From Acorus gramineus (taxonomy: Eukaryota; Streptophyta; Magnoliopsida; Acorales; Acoraceae), in contig CM060854.1 in NCBI GenBank assembly GCA_030737835.1, positions 17,454,859 to 17,518,858 on the forward strand: a stretch of 64,000 nucleotides of DNA, given 5' to 3'. Below are positions 33,585 through 45,640 of the stretch, in pieces (position 1 is the stretch's first letter; each line of letters starts with the position of its first letter). The translations under genes were made by a program, and so were the position numbers. The notes under the pieces were generated by a model that searched no databases, had not been told where the DNA came from, and saw only the letters and a program-made list of their open reading frames with translations.

Positions 33585-35581
33585 TCTCTCTCTCCCTCTC
33601 TCTCACTTCCACGCCTATTTTTCAAGCCCTCTCTCTTCCTCCCTCACAAGCCCCCATGGTGTTTGTTTAAATGTCCCAAAGAGAAGAGAAGGAAAAGGTG
33701 CATGTGCAAGTGAATCTTTGTGTAAGTATTGTTGTTGTTGCTTGTCTTCTCTCCTTTGAAGCTCCCCCTCATGATCCTTCCCCCCTGATTTTCAGCCAAA
33801 GAGGAGGCTGAGGAGAGGCTGAGGAGGGCTGAGGTGGTGGTGGTGGTTGAGGTGGTCGCGGGTGCGTCGAGGGCCCCCGAGTCTCCCCCATTCATTCCCC
33901 CTCCAAAGGTGAGCCCTTCCTCTTCTTTTCTTGGTTTTCATGGCTTAAGGGGCTGTTGGGGAAGTCATGCATGCTATGCATAGGGGTTAGGGTGTGTGTG
34001 AGGGGTTGGGGAGGGTTAAAAAGGGGTTAGGGCAAGGTGGGCGCGCGTTGGGGGCAGTCTGCGCGCGTGCGCGCGCAGGCGGGCGCTGGCAGGCGCTGGC
34101 AGGCGTGTGCGCGCGAGTGCGCGGGTGCGCGCGGAGTGGGCGTGCGGGTGCGCGCGGAGCAATGCGCTTGGGCATGCGCCTGGGCGCGGGGCTGGCGGGC
34201 CAGTGCGCGCGCGCGCGTGCGTGCGTGCGTGTGCGTGCGCGTGTTGGGGCGTGCGCGGGGTGCTGCGCGAGGGCGCGTGGGCTGGACGCGCAGTGCGCGG
34301 GGGAGCGCGCGAGTGTGCGCGCGCGTGCGGCAGCGCGTCTGGGCACGCGGGCAGGCGAGGGTGTTGGGGTGCGTGCGTGCGTGCGGATTCGTGCGTGCAC
34401 ATGCGGGGAGCCATGTGTGTGGCTGCCCGAGGGTTCGGGTAGGTGTCGGGGCACTCGGACCCGCGTGCGTACGTGTGTGCTCGCATGCGTGAGAGCCCGT
34501 TTGCATGCTTGTCCGAGTATTGGGTTTTTCTAATGATTTCTATGTGTAAATTGTGTTGTTTCTCACCAGTTGCATGCCCCTACCTTACAGATCTCGTCGG
34601 ATGGGATGCGTGAGGTCCCGGGTTGTAAGGTGAGTGGTTTGGTTCCAATCCGCCCCTCTCTAGGGATGCGCTCGACCCGCATAGACGCGCGTCGCGCATC
34701 GATGGGCCCCCCTAGCTATAATATGTAAATAATATGCATGCCACCCTAGACTCGTATGCTAGGGATATGCACCCTTATATCGAATGCTATGATATAACCA
34801 TGCCACATTAGACCTTGTATGCTAGGGAAATGCATCCTGACACCATGTTTCATGCTAGGAAAGGCTCGACCTATGCATGTTCACATTTAGTTTAATTTAT
34901 TTAAATCAAGATGGGATTACATGATTATATTGTTGTAAGGATGCCTTAGAGAATATTATAACCTTGTGGTTATAATATATGTTTCCCCGCATCTTAGTTA
35001 TGCACCCTGGAGGAATTCTTGAGAATTCATGACATTAGAAATGTTAGGAAGTGTTGTCGACGGATCCAAGAGGATCGCATGCGTGTGAGTAGGCTGTTCT
35101 CTTCCCTTCGTCGGATCCGTGTAGGGACTCCCCGGCGTTAGACAGGCTATCCTGACAGAGGGCTCCCATCTGTAGGTACCTCCGATGTGTTCGGACAGTG
35201 CTGATCGTGGGAGTATACCAGGTAAGCTACGGAGCGGGGTCGTGCTCCCGGTGGACCAAGGGTGAATAACAGTCTAGTCAGTCCCAAAAGGCCCATGTCA
35301 CCCCCTAAAGGGTGAGGGTGAGGGTGGGGTGGGTCGGAGATGTTACGACCCACTATCTTGTGTAGTTACTCCCATTTAGGGACTATGACTACTTTAAGGT
35401 TAATATGAGTGTGTTGGTTGTTGTTATGCATGTGTGTGATATCTCGATAAGCGAGTATCGAGAGTGGTTGTTTTCCTTTGGGTTTCGCTTTGCGAACATG
35501 GGATCGTTCTCCCATTCGTTGGATCCGATGTAGGAACTCCCCGGCGTTGGCTGTACCTGACAGAGGGCTATCGTCCGTAGG

Positions 35582-38500
35582 TGTTGTGTCTGTGTCATTT
35601 GGAGCGCTCTGTTTGAAGATTTGGGTACATAATTTTTTTTCCTAAGTTATGTATTCCTGATTTGGTATTTGGATTTGATTTTGTTAAAATCCAAGATGAA
35701 GAGGTTTAATTATGATTTTATTATGAGATGTCCAGTTTTGAGTTAGCTTTCGCACAGAAGTGGAATTAGATCAACTGGATTCTTGTAGTAAAAGTTATGG
35801 GTATTTTTCCAAGTATACCCAGGGGATGGAAATTCTGGCAGCAGCCCTGTTCCATGTTTAGCTCTAATTTCGGAATAGCTGGAGGGATTATCTGATCTTG
35901 CCATGAACATGAAAGTTGTAGATAATCTTCTTAGCTTTCCATCGGTCTTAGAATTGAGCAATTCGGAGCTGTATCGAGGAAGTTATGGCTGTTCCAGTGA
36001 AGCTTGCGCAGAATTTTAAGTCAAAGGGCAACCTAGTCATTTCTCCTAAGATATTTGGGATAAATATCTCTTCTCCTCTCTCTCTCCCCTCCCAAATCCC
36101 ACGACAACATCATCTGGTCTCTCCTTCTCTTTTCCTTTCCCCCCCCCCCCCCCAAGTGTTTGTGTTTTTGTTTCAAAGAGAAGGAGATGGTGGGGAGGAA
36201 GTGATGGTGGTTCATGTGTGGTTTGGTTGTTCTTCCCTCTCTCAAGCTCTCTTTGCATGGAATCCCCCCCCCCCTAATTGGCAGCCATTGGAGGTGGCTG
36301 AGGAGGGCTGAGGAGGGCTGAGGAGTGGTGGTGGTGGTGGTGGCGGTTGAGGTGGTCGCAGGTGCGTCGAGGGCCCCCGAACCTCCCCCTTTTGTTCCCC
36401 CTCCAAGGTGAGCTCCTCCCCTTCTTTTCTTGGTTTTCTTGGCTTAAGGGGTTGGTTCGGAAGTCATGCATGCTAGGTAGAGGTGTTAGGGTGTGTGTGA
36501 GGGGTTGGGAAGGGTTAAAATGAGGTTGGGATGGCTTGGGCGCGCGCTGGGCGCGGTCTGCACGCGTGCGCGTGCGGGTGCAGGCGCGAGCAGGGGTGCG
36601 AGCGGGGGTGCGCGCGGGTGCGCGCGTGCAGGGCGCCTGGGCAGTGCGCCTGGGCGCGGAGCTGGAAACCAGTGCGCGCGCGTGCGTGCGCGTGCTAGGG
36701 AGTGCGCGGGGTGCTGCGCGTGGGGCGCGGGCTGGACGCGCGGTGCGCGCGAGCGCGCGCGAGCATGCGCGTGCGTGCGGCAGCGCGTTGGGGCGCGCTG
36801 GCAAGCGCGCGGCAGTGCGCCAATGGTGCCGGGGTGTGTGCGCGCGTGCGCATTCGTGGGTGCACGTGCGGGTGGCCGTGCGTATGGCTGCCTGGGGGTT
36901 CGGGAGTGAGTCGGGGTGCTCGGACTCGCGTGCGTACGGGCCGTATGTACGTTTGTCCGAGTGTTGTGTATTTTTGGTGTATTTTAGTGGTATTTATGTA
37001 TTTTACTCACTGAGTTGATTACCCTATCTTGCAGATCTTGACGGACGGTCACGTGACGACCCGGGTGTTGGTGAGTGGTACAATCCAACCCAGTAGGGAG
37101 GCGCTATATGCACTTGGGCGTATACCGTCCTCCCCTGGGGCACTGCAGTTGATATTAACTTGTTAACATGTAATCCATGCAAGCATGATTAGTGTGTAGA
37201 ATGCATGCCACCCTAGACTTTGTATGTTAGGGACTTGCACCCTTAGGATATGTGTAAGAGCCGTGCATCCTGTCACCTTGTTATCATGCTAGGAAAGCCT
37301 CGACCTATGCATGCGTCCTATTAGTTTGATTTATTAAATTAAATGCAAACTTATGATATTTTTAGCATGCCTTGGGGAATATTAAGGGGGCCTTGCGAGG
37401 TCAACATTGAGACCCGGGCTAGGGTACTCCGTGTTCCTTGTTTGGTTGTCGGGATGTCCTATATCGGGACCTCAGGTTGCCCTCCCAAGGTTTCTTTTCC
37501 TCATTATTATCTTATATAATCCCGCATCTTGGTTATGCGCCCTGGAGGAATTCTGAAGAATTCAAGACATTAGAGTTGTTGAGATGTGTTGTCGGCGGAT
37601 CCGAGTGGATCATATGCGTATGGATAGGCTGTTCTGTTCCCTTCGTTGGATCCGTGTAGAGACTGCCCCGGCGTTAGAAAGGCTGTCCCGTGGAGGGCTC
37701 CCATCAGTAGGCACCTCCTGATTTGGGAAGGACTGTGCTGAATGTGGGAGTGGCCAAGCGGCCTACGGAGTGGGGAGAGACTATCGGTGGACCAAGGGTG
37801 ACCAACAGCCTAGTCAGTCCCAATATCCTATGTCACCATATTGAGGGGTGAGGGTGAGGGTGAGGGTGAGGGTGTGGTGGGTCGGCGATGTAGCGACCCA
37901 CTGGATTTGTGTAAGGATGATTATCAGCCTAGTAAGTCCCAATATCCTATGTCACCTATTGAGGGTGAGGGTGAGGGTGAGGGTGTGGTGGGTCGGCGAT
38001 GTAGCGACCCGCCGGAATTGTGTAGTAATCAGTCCCAATATCCTATGTCACCTATTGAGGGGTGAGGGTGAGGGTGTGGTGGGTCGGCGATGTAGCGACC
38101 CACTGGATTGTTTAGTCCCAATATCCTATGTCACCTATTGAGGGGTGAGGGTGAGGGTGTGGTGGTTCGGCGATGTAGCGACCCACTGTTTTGTGTAGTT
38201 GTTGCCACTTTGAGGCTTGAATAATAAATTGTGGTTAATATGAACTGTGATGCATGGGTTGTGCTATTCACTGAGCGTGTGGCTCACCCCTCGCATATAT
38301 TTTTCTCCAGTGCTATCTGAGTCGGATCAAGAGAAGGAGCTCCCCGAGTGACCTCAGCAGTAGCGATGCAGCGCCACATTTCCGCGAGTTTTAGAGGCTA
38401 TCAGCATCCCTTTTGATTGTATGTATTATATTCCGTGCTTGGGCACGTGTTTGTATGTATTATATTCCGTGCTTGGGCACCTGTTTGTATTATATTGGAT

Positions 38501-38737
38501 GTTGTTATATATATATTGGCTCTCACGGGACAGTTGATTATGTATCGAGTCTGTAATATGTTTTTGAATTACAGACTCAGTCTTTTAGCTTCCGCTATTT
38601 GTGTATATATACTGTCAGCTTCATTGTTGTCTGTGTTGTCATATTGATGTTGTTTAGGGTATGTTATTGACCTCCTGTTTAGACTGCTGATATCATATAT
38701 ACACTTGCCGCGTCCCGGGGATGCCCGGGGCGTGACA
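35582..38737 (+). mobile_element. Solo LTR, type B, plus strand, 3,156 bp, deepest nesting level
   Basis: TGTTGTGTCTGTGTCATTTG starts at 35582 and the end CCGGGGCGTGACA is at 38737, with perfect target duplications GTAGG at 35577-35581 and 38738-38742. The U3 is type B, but from the mini-exon (about 37036) onward the sequence is like type A, including four G-rich hairpin modules. It is inserted in the type B LTR 33088-39868. Confidence 0.94.
37815..38200 (+). repeat. Four tandem G-quadruplex/hairpin modules
   Basis: Units begin AGTCCCAATATCCTATGTCAC at 37815, 37934, 38031 and 38114. The first holds GGGG and four further GGG runs separated by TGA (37845-37872), then a hairpin with arms GTGGGTCG (37877-37884) and CGACCCAC (37894-37901) and a 9-base loop. 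Copy number varies from one to four among LTRs in the window. Confidence 0.88.
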
Positions 38738-40881
38738 GTAGGTACCTCCGATGTGTCGGACAGTGCGGATGGTGGGAGTGGACTAGGTGGAGGCCTCGAG
38801 GGTGGGAAAGGGCTACTGGCGGACCAAGGGTGTAGAGCGGTGAGTTGAGGAGATCGGGTTGTAGATACTACCCGGGAGAAGGTTAACGAATGATGTTACG
38901 GGCGTGGAAATCGTTCTCCCCTTCGTTGGATCCGATGTAGGAACTCCCCGGCGTTGGCTATACCTGTCAGAGGACTAGGCGGAGGCCACGAGGGTGGGAG
39001 AGGCTACCGGTGGACCAGGGGTGTAGAGCAGTCTAAGTCTCTTCCCAAAGTCCCAAGATGTCTCCTTTCAGGAGTGAGGGTGTGGATGAGGCGAAGACAC
39101 GTCGCCTCGTGACCCATTCGTTGTTCGACCGTTCCCCTAGTTTTTGGGTCCGGTCTCGTGATCGATGTTGAAGGACATCGTTGGACGATTATCTAGATGT
39201 AGATGATCCAGTAGTGTTGAGTAGACCAGTAAATCCGGGTCTCTTCGACCGACGGTATGGTCTCTAGACCAGTAAATCTGGGTCTCTTCGACCGACGGTA
39301 TGGTCTCTCCCAAAAAGTCCCAAGAGTCTCCCTCCGGGAGTGAGGGTGGGGGTGAGGTTGGTCGCGCCGCCGCGTGACCCAGTTATCCATGGGTTTCTAC
39401 CCATGTTTTCCTTGAAAGGAAAATTGGTTATGTATTGAACTGTAGAATGGTGATTGGTTTCCAGCCACTCACTGAGCTTGTAGCTCACCCCTCGCATACT
39501 GTTTCTTTTGAGGGGCAGTGTTGGGCGTGGAGCTAGAGCTTCCTGTGGCGTGGTCTTATGGGTGTGGAGCGTTCTGCCGGCGGGTGGCGTGTGCGAGGCT
39601 GTCAGCATTCCTAGTGTCATTTTATGCTTTGTAAACCGTGCATGTGGCACAGGTTGTATTTTCTTTGGTCTAGACTTGGCTTTCACAGGACATTGATTGT
39701 GTAATAATGTTTTTGATTTACAAACATTGTTATATATTATGCTTCCGCTTTTCAGTCAGTTATCATTATCTTGCTTTGCCGCCTTGTGTATTGTTGTTGG
39801 TGTCCTTATTGACATAGCTGATATTTATTATTGCCACGTCTCGGGGATGGCCGCCTTGGGGCGTGACAGGAAACATGCGTAGGTCGAGGCTTTCCTAGCA
39901 TTAAAATATGGTATCAGGATGCGTAGGCCTCTATACATAATATAAGGGTGCATATCCCTAGCATACAAAGTCTAAGGCGGCATGGATACAACATAATGAT
40001 CATGCATAGCACAGTTACATTTATTAAAAATTAATACACAATTATGGTGCCCCAGGGGAGGGCAATGCACGCCTACGTGCATCGAACGCCTCCCTACTGG
40101 GTTGGATTGTCCCACTCACCAAAACTCGGGTCGCTGCGTGATCGTCCGTCAAGATTTGCAAGACATGGGTAATAAAAATGGTGAGTAATTACACAAATAC
40201 ATAAGAAAATATGCTAGAAATACCCAACACTCGGACAAGCATGCATACGGGCCCGCACACACGCGAGTCCGAGTGCCCCCGACACCCTTTCGCACCCACG
40301 GGCAGCCATGCACACGGCCACCCGCACGCGCACGCACGGGTGCGCACGCACGCACGCCCGTGCCCCGGGCGCATTGCAGCGCCCCAGCCCGTGTGCCCAG
40401 ACGCGCTGCTGCGCCCCTGCCCGCGCGGCCAAACGCGCTTCTGCGCAGCACCCCGCATGCACCCCCGCGCACACCCCGCGCGCATGCCCCCGCACATGCC
40501 CGCTCGTCCGCGCGTACGCGCGCGCCCCCGCTAGCGCACCCGTCTGTGCGCGCCAGCGCTTGCCTGCGCGCGCAAACTTGCGCGCACACGCCAGGATGAC
40601 CCCGCACGCGCGCCCGAGCCCTTCCCACCCCCTTCCTCAGCCTTCCCACACCCCTAACACACATGCATACCATGCATACTCCATAACACACCCTAACATG
40701 CATCTAAACAAGAAAATAGGGAGGAGAAGGACTCACCCAAGAGAGGAGGAACAATGGGAGGAACTCGGGTGCCCTTCACGCACCGAATCACCACCACCAA
40801 GACCACCACCACCAAGATCTCCCTCAGCCCTCAAGATGGCTGAAAACAGGGGAGAAAGGGGTTCATGAGAGGAGGTAGAGA

Positions 40882-43800
40882 TGTCACGCCCCATGGCGGC
40901 CGTCCCCGGGACGCGGCAAGCGTATACATGATATCAGCAGTCTATACAGGAGATCAATAAAATACTCTAAACAACAACTAAAATGACAACACAGATGAAA
41001 GCAAGGCTGACATGATATATACACAAATAGCGGAAGCTAAAAGACTGAGTCTGTAATTCAAAACATACTACAGACTCGATACATAATCAATTGTCCTGTG
41101 AGAGCCAATATACACACATACATCCAAATAATATACAAACGGTGCCCAAGCACGGAAATATATACATACAATCAAAAGGAAGGATGCTGATGGCCTCTAA
41201 TACTCTCGGGACGTGGCGCTGCTCCGCTACTGATGCAGTCTCTCAAGGAGATCCTCCTTCAAGTCCGACTCAGTGATAACTGGAGAAAATATTATGCGAG
41301 GGGTGAGCCACACGCTCAGTGAATAGCACAACCCATGCATCACAATTTATATTAACCACAATTTATTATTAATAGCCTCAAAGTGGCAGGAACTACACAA
41401 TCCAGTGGGTCGCTACATCGCCGACCCACCACACCCTCACCCTCACCCCTCAATATGGTGACATAGGATATTGGGACTGACTAGGGTGTTAATCATCCTT
41501 GAACTATACAAATCCAGTGGGTCGCTACATCGCCGACCCACCACACCCTCACCCTCACCCCTCAATAGGTGACATAGGATATTGGGACTGACTAGGCTGT
41601 TGGTCACCCTTGGTCCACCAATAGTCTCTCCTCCACTCCGTAGGCCGCTTGGCCACTCCCACATTCAGCACAGTCCGTCCCAAATCAGGAGGTGCCTACT
41701 GATGGGAGCTCTCTCACGGGACGGCCTTTCGAACGCTGGGGCAGTTTCTACACGGATCCAACGAAGGGAACAGAACAACCTATCCATACGCATATGATCC
41801 ACTCGGATCCGCCGACAACACATCTCAACAACTCTAATGTCTTGAATTCTTCAGAATTCCTCCAGGGCGCATAACCAAGATGCGGGGAATATATATAAGA
41901 TAATAATGAGGAAAAGAAACCTTGGGAGGGCAACCTGAGGTCCCGATATAGGACATCCCGACAACCAAACAAGGAACACGGAGTACCCTAGCCTGGGTCT
42001 CAATGTTGACCTCGCAAGGCCCCCTTAATATTCCCCAAGGCATACTAATAGACATATGCTCGCATTTAATTTAATAAATTAAACTAATAGGGCGCATGCA
42101 TAGGTCAAGGCTTTCCTAGCATGATAACAAGGTGACAGGATGCATGGCTCTTACACATATCCTAAGGGTGCAAGTCCCTAACATACAAGGTCTAGGGTGG
42201 CATGCATTCTACACACTAATCATGCTTGCATAGATTACATATTAACAAGTTAATATTAACTATGGTGCCCCAGGGGAGGACGGTATACGCCCAAGTGCAT
42301 ATAGCGCCTCCCAACTGGGTTGGGTTGTTCCACTCACCAATAACTAGGTCGTCGCGCGACCGTCTGTCAAGATCTGCAAGACAGGGTAATTAACTTGGTG
42401 AGTAAAATACACAAATACAACAAAAATACATTAAAATTACCCAACACTCGAACAAGCGTACATACGGCCTGTACGCACGCGAGTCCGAGCACCCCGACTC
42501 ACTCCCGAACCCTCGGGCAACCATCCGCACAGCCACCTGCCCCGGGCGCACCGCCGTGCCCCAGCCCGCGCACCTAGGCGCACTGTCGAGCCCCTGCCTG
42601 CATGCCAGGACACGCCGCCGAGCCCCCCGGGTGGACCGCGGCACTCACTGCGCCCCAGCGCAGCAATCCGCGAGCACACCCGCACGGCCTGCGCCCCTGC
42701 GCCTCGCCCCGCGCGCACCACCAACTTGCCTCTCCGCGCGTGCACAGCCCCCGCATGTGGACCCGCGCGCATGGCACGCACTGCGCCTCTGCTCAGCGCT
42801 CCACGTGCACGCCCTCGCACGGCGCCCAGGGCGCAGCACCTGCACATCCTGCTCAACCCGAGCGTACGCCCGTGCTCACGTGCGTGTGCCCTGCCAGAAT
42901 GCTGGGCAGCGCCCTGCCCTGCGCCTGCCAGCCTGCCTGCCTGCGCTGCCAGCCTACCCGAGCCACTCTACCACCTCCCCGACGGCCACCAATGGCCTCC
43001 AACAGCCACCAACCACCGCCAACGGCCACCCACCGCCACCGACAGCCACCCCTACCCAAAAACACCCTCCTAACATGCATCTAAGCAAGAAAAGGAAGGA
43101 AAGAAACCTTACCCTAGGAGAGGAAGAGAAGGGGAGGAAGAACGGGTGCTCTTCGCGCACCGAAACACCACCTCAAGGACCACCACCACCAAGATCTCCT
43201 TCAGCCCTCGAAATGGCTGAAATCAGAGGAGAAAAGAGGGCATTAGAGGGGGTCACACTTGAGGGAATTCAAAAACGAAACCACCGGAAGGTAGATCGGG
43301 AGCTCACCTATCTTTTCTCTTCTTAGGGTTTTTGGTTTTGACCACTTGAACTAGGTCATATGGAGGTTTTAAAGAGAGGGAGAGAGAGAGAAAAATTTGG
43401 AGAAGATGATGAATAGTGAGGGGTTTGAAGTCGTGGGATTTATTTATCCTCACTCCCACTCCACACACACTCACACCCCTAATTAGATTAGCCCTAATTA
43501 GGTTTAGGCTAGGATTAGGGGGGGGTTTAAGTGAGCTTTGACTTGGGTCAACCCAACCACACAAGAAGACAAAGGAGTTGACCAAGTCATGGGCCCACAT
43601 TGACCAAGTCAAGTCTCCCAATGACTTTTCGCTCGGTCAAAACCCGGATACGCTTCAGAACTGCGAAATTCTGAAACGTTACCGGAATTCGATGAAATTT
43701 TTGTGAGTGGCTTGGAATGGCACCAGGACACATAATATGCAGTTAGATTTTCAATCGGAGTCCTCAAACTCAGGTGATAGCTAATAATCCAAAATTTTAG

Positions 43801-43888
43801 CGGTTCCGATCGAAAAACGAAAAAAACTAAAAAACTGCCAGAATGCTCCAATGGTTACCAGAAGGCTAAAAGTGACACATATATAACA
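40882..43888 (-). mobile_element. Solo LTR, type A1, minus strand, 3,007 bp
   Basis: It begins TGTCACGCCCC at 40882 and ends GACACATATATAACA at 43888, with perfect target duplications AGAGA at 40877-40881 and 43889-43893. It is nested in the 28650-44533 LTR. The U3 has paired TTGAC/GTCAA motifs at 43530-43640, and the GC-rich core lies at about 42470-42970. Confidence 0.94.
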
Positions 43889-45494
43889 AGAGAAATGGGG
43901 AAACCAAAAATGAAACCATGGGAAGGTAGATCAAGTCCTCACCTTCCTTTTTCCCTTCAATTGCTTTTCTTTTCTTCCACTCCTACTAGCTCTAATGGGG
44001 GATTTAAAGAGAGGGGATGTGAGGGTTTGAGTGTGAGAGAAGTGAAGAAGAGAAGAGATGAGAGAAGAAGAAGAGTGCACGCCCACACTAGTGGCAACAC
44101 ACACACCACACACACACACACACACACACCACTTAGGGCTTTTTAGGTTTTTGAGAACTTTGATTATGGTCAACTCATCCACACAAACAAACAAAAGAGT
44201 TTGACCAAGCCAATGGTCAAACTTGACTTGGTCAAAGTCCTCTTTGACTTGGTCAAGTCTCCCAATGACTTTTCGCTTGGTCAAAACCCGGATACGATTC
44301 GAAACTATGAAATTCTGAAACGTTACCGGAATTCGATGAAATTTTCGTGAGTGGTTTGAAATGGCACCAGGACACATAATGTGCAGTTAGATTTTCAATT
44401 GAAGTTCTCAAGCTGATGATGATAGCCAAAAGTCTGAAATTTTAGCGGTTCCGATCGAAAAAAAGAAAAAGTTGAAAAACTGCCAGAATGCTCTAATGGT
44501 GACCAGAAGGCTAAAAGTGACACATATATAACAGCTAACTCAAAACCGAATGCCCCATGATAAAACCAGATTTAACTACTCCATCTTGGGCATCAACAAA
44601 ATTAAATCTGAATCACGATAAACATACAACTTAGAATATAACCTAAGCATACATGAACCTAATGCACTCCAAATGAAGAATAATGTGAAATAGCACGTAT
44701 CATTGTGCTATCTATCAATCCAAACAAATAAAAGAATAGCACAAGCCTAAATAGAGATTGGGGTTATCACATAACATGCTTTTGCTTATGTATAAAAGTA
44801 GTGGTTTTAAAACATATATACACAATAAATGGTGTTAACTGTGATCATAGATAAATAAGGGATTCTATGCCAATAAATAGCATTCCCTATAATTGCATTG
44901 AACACTAAATGTGTAATAATTAATAATAAATGACAATAATAAAAATTTAAGTGTAAAACAATTGAACACTAACGCCATGCATCATATATAAGGACAAATA
45001 TGTTATAACATAAATTTAATAAGGGAAAATGACCAAAAAATTCTCCTGAAAGTTGGAAATACTCAAATCAGTTACTTTTTAAAGTTATACATAAAAAAGT
45101 CTTATTTCACAATTTTAGAAACACAAAAGACAAATATATTCTTATGCAATTAGATCATGAATACATTACATACCTCTTAACTTTGTTAAAATATTTCACC
45201 CTCTATTCTGTTATATTTCATACATTTTCATATAGATCAACTTTTTATTATAAATTGTTTGTGATTAGGTGAATTTTGTGAAATATGTACCAATATAATT
45301 TGAGTTTTTTATTATGAACTCTATTAAATGTTGATGATTCTTTAAAAAAAATGGATATGTACTGATGATGTCATAAAAATATGTAAATAGCCAAAAAAAG
45401 GTTTATTTTCTTCTCTTTTGTCTTCTCGTTGTGTAAATCCCTGTTAGTGTTGATATTAATATTTCTTTCTATACACAACAGATTGAATCGATCA

Positions 45495-45593
45495 ATGGCT
45501 TCCTCCGATTCATTAAAGATCGTCATCGTTGCACTGTTAATTTTATCGATCAAATCAGGTAAAGAAAAAAACACTTTATGATCTTCTTTTGAG

Positions 45594-45640
<47 letters not shown>

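Larger units (their letters stand above)
33088..39868 (+). mobile_element. Solo LTR, type B, plus strand, split by another type B LTR
   Basis: It starts TGTTGTGCCTGTGTCATTTG at 33088 and ends GGGGCGTGACA at 39868, with perfect target duplications GGAAA at 33083-33087 and 39869-39873. Its own length is about 3.6 kb. The U3 is unrelated to type A. The GC-rich core lies at about 34035-34440. The mini-exon is 39 nt (34593-34631) and carries an in-frame TGA in the frame used by the A copies. The downstream part at 38743-39868 is homologous to the foreign segment inside the chimeric element at 53375-54000. Confidence 0.93.
28650..44533 (-). mobile_element. Solo LTR, type A1, minus strand, split by three insertions
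   Basis: It begins TGTCACGCCCC at 28650 and ends GACACATATATAACA at 44533, with perfect target duplications GCTAA at 28645-28649 and 44534-44538. Its own sequence is 28650-29350, 32801-33087, 39874-40881 and 43894-44533, about 2.64 kb. It sits in the type C LTR and hosts the insertions at 29351, 33088 and 40882. A CA microsatellite lies at 44096-44130. No internal region survives. Confidence 0.93.
14688..44771 (-). mobile_element. Solo LTR, type C, minus strand, hosting all insertions to 44533
   Basis: It begins TGTCACGCCCC at 14688 and ends at 44771 with TTATCACA, so in sense orientation it starts TGTGATAACCCC. The target duplication TAACA is perfect at 14683-14687 and 44772-44776. Its own sequence survives as 14688-16097, 27097-28649 and 44539-44771, about 3.2 kb in all. 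It shares only its outer end, and a weak match to the type B start region, with the other LTRs. It is the oldest member of the stack by nesting. A CT microsatellite lies within it at 28268-28291. No internal retrotransposon sequence of its own remains. Confidence 0.85.

Noticed and set aside
35571..38750. Tandem type B LTRs as two ends of one element
   Set aside because: The inner copy is flanked by its own GTAGG duplication and the outer copy by GGAAA, so they are separate nested solo LTRs.
28160..44530. A cluster of cysteine-poor small ORFs such as GPCEVNIETRVRVLRVPCLV at many LTR positions as a gene family
   Set aside because: The frame comes from the conserved CCCGGGTTAGGGTACT segment of every LTR, has no consistent start, and lies in the candidate second intron.
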